64,000 nucleotides of DNA from Undaria pinnatifida (GCA_012845835.1 JABAKD010000009.1:10717785-10781784); one strand, 5' to 3'. Numbered from the stretch's first letter, positions 35,114 to 45,993 are shown. Notes: generated from the letters alone by a model not told the origin. Translations and numbers: made by a program.

Positions 35114-35394
35114 TGACAATTGATTAAAACAAAACAGGATCTTTGCATAGGGTTCAAAATCGTGTTGGCAGAAAAACCAAATTTGCAGGAAGCAGCTGAA
35201 AGGTCAAGAAACAGGCGATATTTCAGTTGTTGTTGTTCTCACATTAAATCGCACAATCCAGTCCGTGGTCACAGGACTGGTTCCAGTCACTCTGGAGCAG
35301 AGGAATACCCTAGGGAAAAACACAAACAACCCGAGGTGGTACACGCATTAATCACAGCTGACGCAATTCATGCCTCCACCAGAAATTTATAAAA

Positions 35395-35600
35395 GTGAGA
35401 TCGGGAGTCAGTATACGATGTGCCAGGTCCATACCGGTGCATACGTCTCATTACTCGCGCCTGGGAAAACCGACTATACCGCTTGCCACCCAAGAAAGAC
35501 TACCACGTATATATGACACGTAGTATCTATCACTACGCATACGCACAACAGACGCAAGTCAATTGGAAAAAAGAAACAAAGAACAAAGAAGAGAAAGGGA
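35395..35600 (-). repeat. Dispersed repeat R5, inverted copy
   Basis: GGGAGTCAGTATACGATGTG to AAGAAACAAAGAAC is the reverse complement of 52490-52720 (shared CCAGGTCCAT, ACTCGCGCCTG, CGTAGTATCTATCACTACGC). A purine-rich tail here corresponds to a pyrimidine tract there. Confidence 0.75.
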
Positions 35601-35856
35601 AGGAAATGGGTGCATGGGGCCAAGAAAAAGAAAAGAAAAATACATTTTGGGGGGTCTACTGGCGAGGCTGCCACCAGAACGGGATGTCACATGTCACGTG
35701 GTCTTTCGACGGTCTACAGCAGTAGTACTACGAACGACTTCCGATACACCCACCGAAGCACGGACTACCGGCCAATTACGCGATCGACAGCTGGCCGTGG
35801 TTGTCACGTGTCTCTGTGTTGGGGGCCCCTGCCCTGCCTCTTGTTGGCTCTTGAGA

Positions 35857-36772
35857 GTGATGCGTGTACGACTAAAGTTGCCAACGAACGGCACTCGCAC
35901 TGCACTTTGAGCTATCTGCTGTAGTTCTGGTTGCTACTTATTTCTGCATTATGTGCTAGACGTTTCGCGCTTCGGCTACTGCTGCTACACCTGCTGTTGT
36001 GTGTTTGCCAATGTCGTCAGTTGGCGTTCATGCTCGTCGTACATACTGCTGTTCTCACCGAGTACGTGCGGGTTTCTTCGTTCCTCAACCGTACGACGAC
36101 GAGCTCAAAACAGAAGGGAGGTGACATGAAATGGCATGGACAATGGCCACATAGAAGCGAGCACAGCGGGATAGTTCGCTGCGAATCAACCGCACTCGTT
36201 CATGCCTACAGCAGAGGCTGGCTGGAGTGTCAGCGGCCGTGCTAAAGCCAGGGCCAAAGGCCGAAGAGACGGCTCTACCTGCTTTGTTTTGTCTCGAGAT
36301 TCTGTTATATGTATTGGACAGAGTGATGCGTGTACGACTAAACTTGCCAACGGCACTCGCACTGCACTTTGAGCTATCTGCTGTAGTTCTTGTTGCTACT
36401 AGTTGCTGCACTATGTGCTAGACGTTTCGCCCTTCGGCTACTGCTGCTACACCTGCTGTTTTGTGCTTGCCAATGTCGTCAGTTGGCGTTCATGCTCGTC
36501 GTACATACTGCTGTTCTCACCGAGTACGTACGGGTTTCCTCGTACCTCAACCGTACGACGACGAGCTCAAAACAGAAGGGAGGTGACATCAAATGGCATG
36601 GACAATGGCCACATAGAAGCGAGCACAGCGGGATAGTTCGCTGCGAATCAACCGCATTCGTTCATGCCTACAGCAGAGGCTGGCTGGAGTGTCAGCGGCC
36701 GTGCTAAAGCCAGGGCCAAAGGCCGAAGAGATGGCTCGACCTGCTTCGTTTTGTCTCGAGATTCTGTTACGT
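35857..36772. repeat. 466-bp tandem duplication
   Basis: Two copies starting GTGATGCGTGTACGACTAAA at 35857 and 36323, ~95% identical by eye. Each has ACGTTTCGC.CTTCGGCTAC, GTACGACGACGAGCTC and CTGGCTGGAGTGTCAGCGG. No protein family recognised in any frame. Confidence 0.9.
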
Positions 36773-36984
36773 GAAAGTATCATGATTTGGGAGTTATTTT
36801 GTCACGAAACGTCTTGCCGTCGGTAATTTGTGTCACGAAGTTGTTGAATATCGTCGGTAAGTTGTGTCACGTTTTGGGTGAACCCACACTAAAAAATTGA
36901 AATTCCAGCTGGCAAAACGAGCAGAAACAAAAGTAATAAAATGCCGAGCAAGAAACCAAACGAACTAGTAAAAAAGTACAGCAA

Positions 36985-37300
36985 AGAATCTAACGCTCGA
37001 GAGTATGCCACCGCAAAATTCCAAACATTATCACGTACCGTTTGGAAATGATGCCAATTTTGTAACTCATTCAGGCGTTGCAGCCATTAAGATTCACCAA
37101 TTTTTCCGAAATTCCTCCTCGACACTCGCTCGTCTCGCTCGGCACCCGTCCGCGTTCACGTCGATGTGCGGAACGGACACGGCAGGGCGAGGGGCGTTGG
37201 AGCCGCCCCCCGAAGGCGGCGCTCGAACCAAGCCATATTCGACCGAGAATTCCAGTTCCGCGAATCGCATACTTAGGCCGAGACAAAAAACTCCTGACCA
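36985..37300. repeat. Dispersed repeat R3, copy 3
   Basis: AACGCTCGAGAGTATGCCAC to AAACTCCTGACCAAAGTCC; same orientation as copy 2. Confidence 0.8.
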
Positions 37301-37888
37301 AAGTCCATGACACCCAGGAATGACTTGATATTCAAGGAATGATTTTATATATATTTATGTATATTATATAAGTTGGCACTTTGGTTCATTTTCATTCAAC
37401 CATTTTCCCTCAGTTCCAAAGAGTTGAGAAAAAATGGTTACTGCCGAAAGCATGACTTTTGATCATGGTCGTCGGAAAATATCACGGTATTGTTTGGTGT
37501 ATTAGCGGTCTATTCTATCCATAGACGGTACCTGGCACATGGTCGTGGTGGGATTTTTTTTTTTGGTTGGCCGGGAGAAAGTTCACGTATGATATACTGT
37601 ATGCATCCGTGATTCATTTTTTTGTTGCAACAACGAGAGGTGATGGATAGGGTGGGTGCGTTTGTAGCACACAACTGAATTTTCAACCCTGCCTGGAGTT
37701 ATGCCTGCATTAAAGCAGTACCTGTGGTAACCAGGTATGAGAATCGTAGTTTATTGACGCATTTTCTGGGCAATAGTGGATGATAGGAATGTGTTCAACC
37801 CCCCCCCGAATGCCGTACAAAACCGAGTGATCAGCGGGGAAGGGTAGATAGATATTATGCGGCTTATACTTTTTTTTTCTCACACTTT
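37301..37888. other. No recognised gene
   Basis: AT-rich, unique-looking sequence with C-runs near 37800. Nothing supported. Confidence 0.4.
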
Positions 37889-38185
37889 TACTTTCAAGCT
37901 TCTGGACAAGCCGTGGTCACAGGTGTCGTCCCTTTTCCCCCCCGGGTCTTGCCTTCGATTTTTATCGCGCATAGGGTTCAGCAATCCCACTGTTCGTCGA
38001 TTTTTCATCGAGTGTTGTTGCTAACTCACGCTCTCCTCGCGCTTTCCGCAAGTCAATTTGTACACAAGAAGAGGTCTCCACGAATTTATACGAGTAAGCA
38101 CTCATCGGCGGGGCTCTAACTCACGAAACTGACCTATACCAGGCTCGTGGATAACCTGATACGCCACCGGGGCGACCGGCTATAC
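37889..38185 (-). repeat. Isolated, inverted macrosatellite fragment
   Basis: Reverse complement of part of the ~850 bp unit: CAATCCCACTGTTCGTCGA, TTTCATCGAGTGTTGTTGC, CGCTTTCCGCAAGTCAATTTG, CCTGATACGCCACCGGGGCG. It is more diverged than units in the array, so it is an old single copy. Confidence 0.85.
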
Positions 38186-38554
38186 TATCCACAGGTGATC
38201 ACACGTCATGTACGAACGAACGCACAGCAGTAGTATACGAGCAAAATATTTGTTGTCTTTGGGAGCGTTTGACAAGGAAATTTGAGATTTTTATCTTTGA
38301 GCTGGCGGGGCGGAAAGAGATATCGATCGTCCACGTGACATATTCTTTTCAGCTCGCGGATTTACCGCGGGACATCGCCACCGCCGTAGTCTTGCGATAA
38401 ACCCCTGATGATATAAATTGGAGGTCGAGCTGGCAGGATGCTTGATTTTTTTGAACAGGTAGAGTAGGTAGTAGGTATGATGAATTCTGGCTTCCATAGT
38501 TGAAAGAGCACATGTTATGTCCTATTCAAAGTGTCCTGTAATACCAACGCGTGT

Positions 38555-39117
38555 TGTTAAGTTATTAGTGGGGTATTGGTCCGTTTGACCACTTGCAAAA
38601 GGTTAACCAATAGCTTACCCAAACTAAGCCTTATAACAATCCCCCCCCCCTGAAACGGCGGGATAGCAGGTCGGCCGGGTATACGGGCGAACCTGTCAAT
38701 TATCCAAGCCGTTTCATTTCCTGGGTATACCAGGGAAAGTGTTTTTCAAGTTTGACATGGGGAAAGTCTGAAAAAGTTTATTCTGGTGGATGTGGGATTT
38801 GAACCCACGACCCAAAAAAATCATGGTCCTGCCGACGACGCCATTTGTTAGGCTGTAGGGTGGGGACACAGAGTGCCCCCTGCAGGTCTGCCAATTGAGC
38901 AGGTCCTCGGAGAGTACTCACTTTTTTTTCCTTCGTAGAGACGTTGCTTTATTCGATTCCACCAGAGCCCCGGATAGCTTCTGAGATCGGAGGCACGTGC
39001 CTCCGATCTATTTCTTAACTTTCCCGAATAAAAAGGTCAACCTTATCATCATACGAAACCCATCCAAATGATCTCAAATTCGAATAATTACAGGCCTTTC
39101 GAGGCCGTATCTTAACA
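38555..39117 (-). mobile_element. Chimeric TRIM/gypsy insertion with two different LTRs
   Basis: The left end is a TRIM terminal repeat (38555-38638, 84 bp), then the TRIM interior with polypurine tract, T-arm-like GTGGGTTCAAATCCCAC and the primer-binding site (complement AATGGCGTCGTCGGCAG at ~38830-38845), then a 272 bp gypsy-family LTR (38846-39117) with the 26 bp palindrome. The whole is bounded by GTGT on both sides (38551-38554 and 39118-39121), as for a single insertion. Read on the minus strand it has a gypsy 5' LTR and a TRIM 3' LTR. Confidence 0.88.
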
Positions 39118-39229
39118 GTGTTGAGAGCTTGGTACGGACTATACCAGAGCGGAACTGGTTGGACAAAATGTGGCTTGACTCCAGAGTGGGGGGGTTATAT
39201 CTTGGCTCATATTTTGGGTCATGAAATAA

Positions 39230-39300
39230 TAGTTGAAGGCGGTGCTCTTATTATATATATATACTTTTTTAATTTTTCATAATATATATATATATTTATT
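39230..39300. repeat. AT-rich (TA)n tracts
   Basis: TTATATATATATACTTTTTT and ATAATATATATATAT, an imperfect inverted pair within 60 bp. Confidence 0.7.
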
Positions 39301-39501
39301 TGAGGATGGTATTTTTGAGTTTGCATTAATCTAGGAGCATTATCGTGACAGTTGTCACGAGCAGGAGGAGGGATGCACCTAGGATTCACCATGTGCTCGT
39401 ATCAATGTCCGAGAATCAAACTCGGGTCTGCGTTTTGATACTAATAGTTATACTATTTTTCATTTTGCCTGAGGCATGTTGAGAATGAGAGTATCTATCT
39501 A

Positions 39502-39877
39502 TGTTATAAGGCTTAGTTTGTGAAAGCTACTGGTTGGCCTTTTTTTGCAAGTGGTCAAACGGACTATAACCCCACTAATACCTTAACAAATGGCGTCGTC
39601 GACATACCATGGGTTTTTTGAGTCATGGGTTCAAATCCCACATCCACCAGAATAAACTTTTTCAGACTTTCCCCATGTCGAACTTGAAACATACTCTCCC
39701 CGCTATACCCAGGAAATGAAACGGCTTGGATAATTGACAGGTCCGCCCGTATATCCGGCCGACCTGCTATCCCGCCGTTTCAGGGGGGGGGAGTGTTATA
39801 AGGCTTAGTTTGGGTAAGCTATTGGTTAACCTTCTGCAAGTGGTCAAACGGACCAATACCCCACTAATACCTTAACA
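39502..39877 (+). mobile_element. TRIM, + strand, structurally whole
   Basis: Terminal repeats 39502-39588 and 39794-39877 (84-87 bp, TGTTATAAGG...TAACA). The primer-binding site AATGGCGTCGTCGAC follows the first repeat, the T-arm-like GGGTTCAAATCCC and ATCCACCAG come next, and the polypurine tract AGGGGGGGGGAG lies just before the second repeat. The flanks are TCTA and TCTT, a near-match duplication. No coding capacity. Confidence 0.9.
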
Positions 39878-39888
39878 TCTTCCACCGG

Positions 39889-40190
39889 AATTTTGCTTGA
39901 TCTCGAAGATTTGGAAGTATTTAAATTTGGGGGAGCAATATTGTTTTTTTTTCAGTATTGGATGAGGAAATTTGATACCTGGTAATTTTTTTTTGTATTG
40001 ATTTCAGCATCAAATTTGCTTGATCGAAGATTATTTGGAAGTGAATAATTTTGGGGAACACCATTGATTGGTTGTTTTTGAGTATTATTGTGTAAGGAAA
40101 TTTGATACCTGGCATTTTCATCTCCTTTTCAGAATTAAATTTGGCTTGATCAGAGGCTTGGGAGTATAATAATTTGAGCAAATAATTTGA
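39889..40190. repeat. ~120-bp degenerate tandem repeat
   Basis: Three units with TTTGCTTGATC.GAAGA..TGGAAGT starting near 39892, 40013 and 40139; each continues through TTTGGGG and GAGGAAATTTGATACCTGG. Strongly AT-rich, non-coding. Confidence 0.75.
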
Positions 40191-40705
40191 GGTGAAATAT
40201 AGTCTAGTTGGTTTCGTGGTAATCTTAGGCTTGATTTATTGAACCACAATCGAGAGTTTTTCTTTCAATTTCTGGTCTTACACGGACTAATCCTACTGCA
40301 CTCTCGATCGCCCATATTCTTATCAGCGATTTCCGTTACGATTCCTGCGGTTCCATTCCGCTAGCTACGGCGTTGTATATCAATGTTCGGGTTTTTGGAG
40401 CAGAGGCAGTATTGGTTTGAAACTGACATTATCAGATATTTGAGTCATCATGTACTTTGTCTGAATAAGCAAGGTTCCGTATGGTGCGCTTTGGTTCAAC
40501 ATTATCATGACGTGCGCACAGATTGCGATGCCGAGGACTTCCAGCCTGAGCGACAGCTCATTCGAAGGCTGCTGTACAGCCGCACAGGACTGTCATTTTT
40601 TTTTCTTTCACTTGTACACAATTGGTTTGCTTTCTAAAAAAAAACGTCCGTTCTCATTTTAGGCTCCGTTCCCATTTTTCAGAAAACTCTGTCAGGCAGG
40701 AGGAA
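40191..40705. other. No recognised gene
   Basis: An 84-codon + frame starting with ATG at 40383 (MFGFLEQRQYWFE) is the only reading of note; no homology recognised. Confidence 0.4.
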
Positions 40706-41053
40706 TGTTGGTTTATGCCTGCGCACAAGTCTGATGTATGATGTGTATGACTGCATAGAATCTACGGAGATGGTAGAGTAGAACTATTGATATGATTGGC
40801 GGTCCCAATCTTCGATATGTTCGAGTTGAGCCCCCTTTGGCGCAGTGTGTACTAGTACTACTGCTGTTCCTCAGTTCACTTTTTTGTTTTCTTCGGGTGT
40901 GCATGTTCAGAGTGGTCTCCGGGACTCCGGTACTTTAATAGACTATATATTCTATCTTCTTATCTTCTCCTCCGCCTGATGGTCCCTCGTCGGGTACCGA
41001 GAGCAAGCTCCCCGTGAACCACACTACGCCGGGCATAAAGATTGTCGATTATG
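40706..41053. repeat. Single-unit copy of the 10.3 kb satellite element
   Basis: TGTTGGTTTATGCCTGCGC, one unit opening CTACGGAGATGGTAGAG, then GGTACCGAGAGCAAGCTCCC and GTCGATTATGG. Shows the unamplified form of 10346-11395. Confidence 0.9.
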
Positions 41054-41826
41054 GCGGCGATGTAGGCGGGTTTCGAAGGGGGGAGGGGGGGGAGGGGGGG
41101 GGGGGCATCATTCGTCCGGCTTTCGGCATACAGTAGTGTGGGTCCTATACAAGGCTGTTAGAATAAGACAGCTACCTCAGGGAAAAGGGCGGTTGATTTC
41201 GGTTGTCAAGACTGACTGTAACTGTGAACGCTGAACTACGAATGCCTGTCCGAACAGGGCGATCGAAATTCCGTCACACGATACCGCCTTTTATGTATGC
41301 CCTATACTGCTGGTGTAAGGCATTTTGTACGCTTCCCGTACAGAGGGGCTGTCACGCTTTGACGAAGCAGCATGTTGCAATTTTTTTCATTATTGTTGTA
41401 TTAATAGCACTGCCTTGCAAAAAGGACGGCGCAGGTTTGCTGGTTGGGGTTGGGGAGTGGAAGGCAGGGGGGGAGGGGGCGGTGACTTATGGGATTTTCG
41501 GCAAATCATGTGTACCAGAGGTACTAAGTATATAACGCATGATCCGTGCTGAGAGGGTGGCAAGCTTTGGCGAAGCATGTTGCAGTTGCACTGTACCGGT
41601 ATGCAGTAATGCGTTGCAAGAAGGAGGAAGGGTTAAAGAGTGGTGCGCATGATTATTGTGTTTTTTCAACCATAATGTAGGACACCCAGGGGTTAATGGA
41701 TCACACGAACTGATTGATCGAATTGATTGATGGTTGATAAATGATGGCGACGGGCTGTTGACCACACAGAAGGAGCAGAGTGTCGCCGTGTAAATAACTA
41801 ATATTTTTAACGAACAAATACGAGTA
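41054..41826. other. No recognised gene
   Basis: G-rich runs at 41076-41106 and 41463-41480; CTTTGACGAAGCA/CTTTGGCGAAGCA repeats near 41357 and 41566. Nothing else supported. Confidence 0.4.
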
Positions 41827-42005
41827 CAGTAGGTGGCCCTATATAGTGCGGGTCATATAGTGCGGGTGTCCGATATTGTGCGGGTGAAATCGTTTGGCGC
41901 AATATAGACCCCCTGTAGTGGCCGGTTTTTATATAGTGCGGGTGCCCGGTATAGTGCGGGCAAATTTTCTTGACACATACCTGCACTATATAGGGCCACC
42001 TACTG
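41827..42005. mobile_element. pogo/Tc1-mariner-like MITE
   Basis: 179 bp with ~27 bp terminal inverted repeats (CAGTAGGTGGCCCTATATAG...; one mismatch) and a TA duplication on both sides (41825-41826, 42006-42007). The interior repeats TATAGTGCGGG several times. TA target and CAGT start fit the Tc1/mariner-pogo group. Non-autonomous. Confidence 0.92.
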
Positions 42006-42007
42006 TA

Positions 42008-42668
42008 TCGAGCCCTAATTTGTCAAACTTACAGTTGACGACGTTGCTAGAACAATATAATAAAAATTAGGGATTGGGGTAACCCAGGTTCGACTCGCAA
42101 CTTGCAACTACTTCTCTTCTTCTTGTTCTTCGTAGCGTGGAGGACACGCCAGGTTGGAGCAAGGTTCGACGGCGAACCAAGCGACGGTAACGATAGAAGT
42201 GCCTTGAGGCAACGAAAGGTGCTTCGCAGGCAGAACAGAGAGTCGACAGAGATTACTTGTCAGCGGGAAACGTGACTACCCGCCTCTCTGTCGTCAGAAT
42301 CTACGGAGACTTCACGACCACTTTTAGTACAACAAGACACGATATCCAATACCTCTGGAACGGCTACCGTTCATACACAAATCTTCACGAGAAGATCTGT
42401 CCGCGTAACGGTAAAAAGTGTATCTACCTGTGACCCATAAAAATATTATTTTCAATCATATCAATAAAACCACCATTAATTAGGTAGTTGACTTTCATGT
42501 CGACAATCAATCGGCAGCCGATTTCCACGTTTTTCTACAACTAACTCTCTCTGTAAACCGCTTCGACACTCTGCAAACAACAATTTCATTGGGACCCATA
42601 CACTGTACACTTCGACCGAGCCGAAGCAAGAAGCCCGTTGGGCTTCATGCACATACATGTGAGTGAAT
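42008..42668. other. No recognised gene
   Basis: Contains a B-box-like GGTTCGACTC near 42088 and ordinary sequence. Nothing supported. Confidence 0.35.
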
Positions 42669-42985
42669 CTACGTTAGCCCCCCTCAAAACCAGCGATTTT
42701 GTTTAACGAACGTATCACGGCTGCTCGACACAAGGAAGGATACTATTGAAGATAAAGCATCCATATATTTTCCTGTGTGCGAAAGTCTATCGATCGATGA
42801 CGTCGGGGTGTCGAGGGACACCGCATTTCAGGAGATACGAATGGGGAGCTGGTTTTGAAACCGACGATTTCGTTAACCCCTTTACAACTGGAAACCCATT
42901 TTTGGGGACAAAATTACTTGGATTTAGTATATGGAGGGGTTCGGGGGCTCTAAAGAAACGTTGGGGGGGCTACCGTAGAACGACT
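42669..42985. mobile_element. MITE M1, copy B, with a nested piggyBac-like MITE
   Basis: Starts TCTACGTTAGCCCCCC and ends GGGGGGGCTACCGTAGAACG, inverted. The interior has GATGACGTCGGGGTG and ATTTCAGGAG as in copy C. A TTAA-bounded MITE (42873-42957) sits inside. Confidence 0.8.
42873..42957. mobile_element. piggyBac-like MITE, copy 1 (right end worn)
   Basis: TTAACCCCTTTACAACTGG to GGGCTCTAAAG. The left TTAA and CCCCTTTA terminus are intact; the right end lost its GGGGTTAA. Confidence 0.75.
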
Positions 42986-43089
42986 CATGTAAATAAAACA
43001 CGTGCTTTATACGACGGCACACACATACATAGAGATTATTTCACTATTTTTTTTCCCCTTCTGCTGAGGTTCGCTGCTTAACGCCCTTA

Positions 43090-43178
43090 TTACAGCAACT
43101 GCTGTTGGACACCCTTTTTAGGGACAACTTTACTTGAACTTAGTATAGGAGGGCATTTGTGGGCTCTAAAGGGGTTAA
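43090..43178. mobile_element. piggyBac-like MITE, copy 2 (left end worn)
   Basis: GTTGGACACCC...CTCTAAAGGGGTTAA; same orientation as copy 1, diverged at the left. Confidence 0.7.
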
Positions 43179-43181
43179 TTA

Positions 43182-43269
43182 TTAACCCCTTCAGAGCCCC
43201 CGAACCCCTCCTTATACTAAATCCAAGTAATTTTGTCCAAAAACGGGTTTCCCGTTGTAAAGGGGTTAA
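43182..43269. mobile_element. piggyBac-like MITE, copy 3 (complete)
   Basis: 88 bp, TTAACCCCTTCAGAG ... GTAAAGGGGTTAA, inverted relative to copy 2 and only 3 bp from it. TTAA at both ends is the piggyBac target-site signature. Too small to code. Confidence 0.85.
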
Positions 43270-43744
43270 GAAGAGCTCTACACCTCGCCCAAAATCTGAT
43301 TTTGGGCCAAAATCTGACTTTGGGGCCATCTCACATTGTAGCCAATAGGAGGGGTTGCAGCAGATTCTGAGAATTTTCTGAGCACCTAACATGTATGAGG
43401 CTTCGAAGGAATCCGTTCGTTCGCGCAAACCCGATCAAGCTTTCAGGATATACTGGTCTCCTACCTACTCCTAAATGCAAGTGCGTATACTGAGCAAGCT
43501 GTATTACAGTATTGTTACAGCATAGTACTCGTAGAATTTTTCTAAATTAACCCCGCCGTAGTTCATACCCTTTTATTATAGTCTCTAAAACAAAGTACTA
43601 TCGGTCGCAGTAGTAATTCCTCTTGCTTGAGTGTGAGCTCAACCGGGGGCCAGAAACCCTTTTGTTGTTACTATTATTTTTTTCTCCGAAAGTGCAAAAC
43701 CCCCTACCTACCTACCTACCATCCGTGTGATGAGTGTTTGAAAC

Positions 43745-44028
43745 GACGCGTGCTACAATACGAGAGGTGCACCACTTTTTTTTTGCTAATACTGCCCCTC
43801 ACTTCGGTAGGTCAAGACCTTCTCCCGGTGGGACACAGCTTTTTTAGAGAAGCATAGAAACTGTCACGACGTGCCGGATGAAGACATCCCATGCAAACAT
43901 GGCCTAGGTACACAACAGGAATCATGGCCAAAAATTGGCCTTTTCCCGACGATTTGGGGTTAAGGAGCCCCGTCACAATTCAGAAAAAAAAAATAGCCCA
44001 AAAGTGGTACTTCTATCGTAGCATGCGT
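43745..44028. mobile_element. MITE M2, copy 2
   Basis: GACGCGTGCTACAATACGAG and GGTGCACCAC plus a T-run at the left; AAAAGTGGTACTTCTATCG and TAGCATGCGT at the right. Contains GTTAAGGAGCCCCGTCA, a family interior block. Confidence 0.8.
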
Positions 44029-44412
44029 GAAATAAATCAGAAAAAATAAGCATGAAAGTAAGTAAGTAAGTAAGTGCTTTTGCGATGAACCAAATCCATG
44101 GCCTCCTCGCAGCTCTAGAAGAAGAGGCATCACAACAACAAACCATTTCATTCATCAGATTGAAAACACAAGGACGAATGAATTGACATTCATTTCCGAT
44201 TATGGTTTTTGGGCTATATAATAACCTCTTTTTAGAGCCCCCCCCCCGCCTTCCCGAAAAAAGAAGACAAGAGAAAAAAAAAGACGCGTGACTACTAACA
44301 CTATAATATAATAATACGTACGAACGAACGAAGGTGCTACATAATATCCTTAATGAGGACACACAACTCGTAATAATGCGCGCGATCGGAGTATCACACA
44401 CAGCTTGCAAAG

Positions 44413-44469
44413 ATGAGTTTCGACGAAATCTTCGATCTCACAGCTGGAGTGTATTTTCATTTTTTATAA
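44413..44469 (+). other. 18-codon micro-ORF MSFDEIFDLTAGVYFHFL
   Basis: ATG at 44413 in good purine context (AAG before it), stop TAA at 44467-44469. Listed because I recall very similar short peptides turning up in annotations of unrelated eukaryotes; I cannot verify that here, and function is unknown. Confidence 0.3.
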
Positions 44470-44514
44470 TAATATATATATATGATTTATAAGCAGTTTT
44501 CGTGTGTAAATGTT

Positions 44515-44782
44515 TTCTCCACTACGGGGCTCCTTATCCCAAAATCGTCGGAGAAAAAAAAAATAATAGGCCTTTTTTTCATGATACTATTTCCGTTCTA
44601 CACCTACTTATATGTAGAGGTCATAGGATTTGTCATCCGGTCAGCATGTTTTATTTTCTAAAACAAAAAAAGAGAAAAAAAAAAGTTTTGGGGTCAAGAA
44701 GGACATGTCTTAACCTCCTAAAAAAATGTGAGAGGACTTCAGAAAAGTGGGGCTCCTCTATGTCGTACGTAGCACGCGTCAA
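44515..44782. mobile_element. MITE M2, copy 3 (left end missing)
   Basis: GGGGCTCCTTATCCCAAAATCGTCGG, then TTTGTCATCCGGTCAGCA and finally CTCCTCTATGTCG and GTAGCACGCGTC. Confidence 0.7.
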
Positions 44783-44825
44783 GATCCGTCCCTGTGCTAT
44801 AATTCCGAGTAAATTTGTCCCCGAA

Positions 44826-45160
44826 AAGACGCGTGCTGACGATAATAGAGGAGCACCATTTTTTTTTTGTTTGCTGATACCACAATCCTCCTCAATTTGG
44901 GAGCTTAGTATAGGTCTCTCTCCCAAAACCTGACTTGAACTTGGACAAAAAATAAACCTGTTTTTTTTCAATCGCGGATGAAACATCCCATTCATTGTGG
45001 CCTCTAGCGGTACACAACAAGAATCATGCATTGAAAAAAAAAAAATGGCCTATTATTTTTTTTTTTCCCAACGATTTTGAGTTAAGGAGCCCCGTCATTT
45101 AGAAAACCATTCCATCAGACAAAAAAATAGTGCTACGACCTCTATCGTGTGGCACGCGTC
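44826..45160. mobile_element. MITE M2, copy 4
   Basis: GACGCGTGCTGACGATAATA and GAGGAGCACCA plus a T-run at the left; CGACCTCTATCGTGTGGCAC and GCGTC at the right; GTTAAGGAGCCCCGTCATTT inside. Confidence 0.8.
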
Positions 45161-45249
45161 AAAACGGGCTTCTAGCTAGCTGCAATGCCCGGTCGCTTTG
45201 AGGGAGAATTTTAGCGCGAAAACGAGAAAAAAAGGCGCGCACAGCTTTT

Positions 45250-45475
45250 TCCACGGGTCAGGTCGAGTCCAAAGGGTTGAAAAGAAAATTCATCCCGCCT
45301 CGACCCGCGAGAGGTTAAACATCTTCCCGGCCCACCCCACACGACCCCCGTCCCGACCCGCCCCACGAGATTCCAAACACCTTCCAACCCTACCCCACTA
45401 GGCCCGCGACACTTTGATAACCTCCCGGAGACGTGGTCGGCGGGTCGGGTCATAACCCGACAAAAGCCCTGCCGT
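45250..45475. repeat. Degenerate GGGTC/GACCC array
   Basis: Decayed CCCGACCCGCCCCACGAGAT-type units, related to the GGGTC arrays at 57.9 and 59.3 kb. Confidence 0.6.
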
Positions 45476-45531
45476 AGCAACCGTTAATGCGGCAAGTCCG
45501 TTGGGACCCACATGTATCCGCAGCGAGTCTC

Positions 45532-45993
45532 TCGTGCTACGATAGAGATTCACCACTTTTTTTTTTTTTTTTGAGGTTCCTTGCGCTAGAAGCTTGGTTT
45601 TTTTACTCCATTTCCCATCAACGACGCCCAAAATTATTCAAGTCTAGTCCCCCAAGTGTTTTGTTCCCCTTGTCGGGATTGCGGCTGCTAATAAAGCGGT
45701 TAATAACCCCCAAAAAAACTTACCTGGTGGTGTGTAAATAGAGAGAAACGAAACCGAGTTGCTACTTACTTGTACATAACAGGTATACCGGACAAACAAA
45801 TCCCATAATATGACCTATTAATACCTAGAAATATGTACACAACGAGAATCACGCAAAAAGGGAAAAAGAAAAAAGGTCCATTTTTTTTTTTTTTCCCCCC
45901 GATTGCGGATTAAGGAGCCCCGTCATTCAGAAAACATTTTCAGACAACAAAAAGTGCTACCCATTCACTTCTATCGTGTATCGTGTAGCACGT
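45532..45993. mobile_element. MITE M2, copy 5 (long or interrupted)
   Basis: GTGCTACGATAGAGATTCACC at the left; CTTCTATCGTGTATCGTGTAG and CACGTG at the right. At 462 bp it is longer than the others; the middle may contain another insertion. Confidence 0.65.

Noticed and set aside
40383-40637. 84-codon + frame (MFGFLEQRQYWFE)
   Set aside because: Has an ATG but no family resemblance and lies between repeats; frames of this length are expected by chance.
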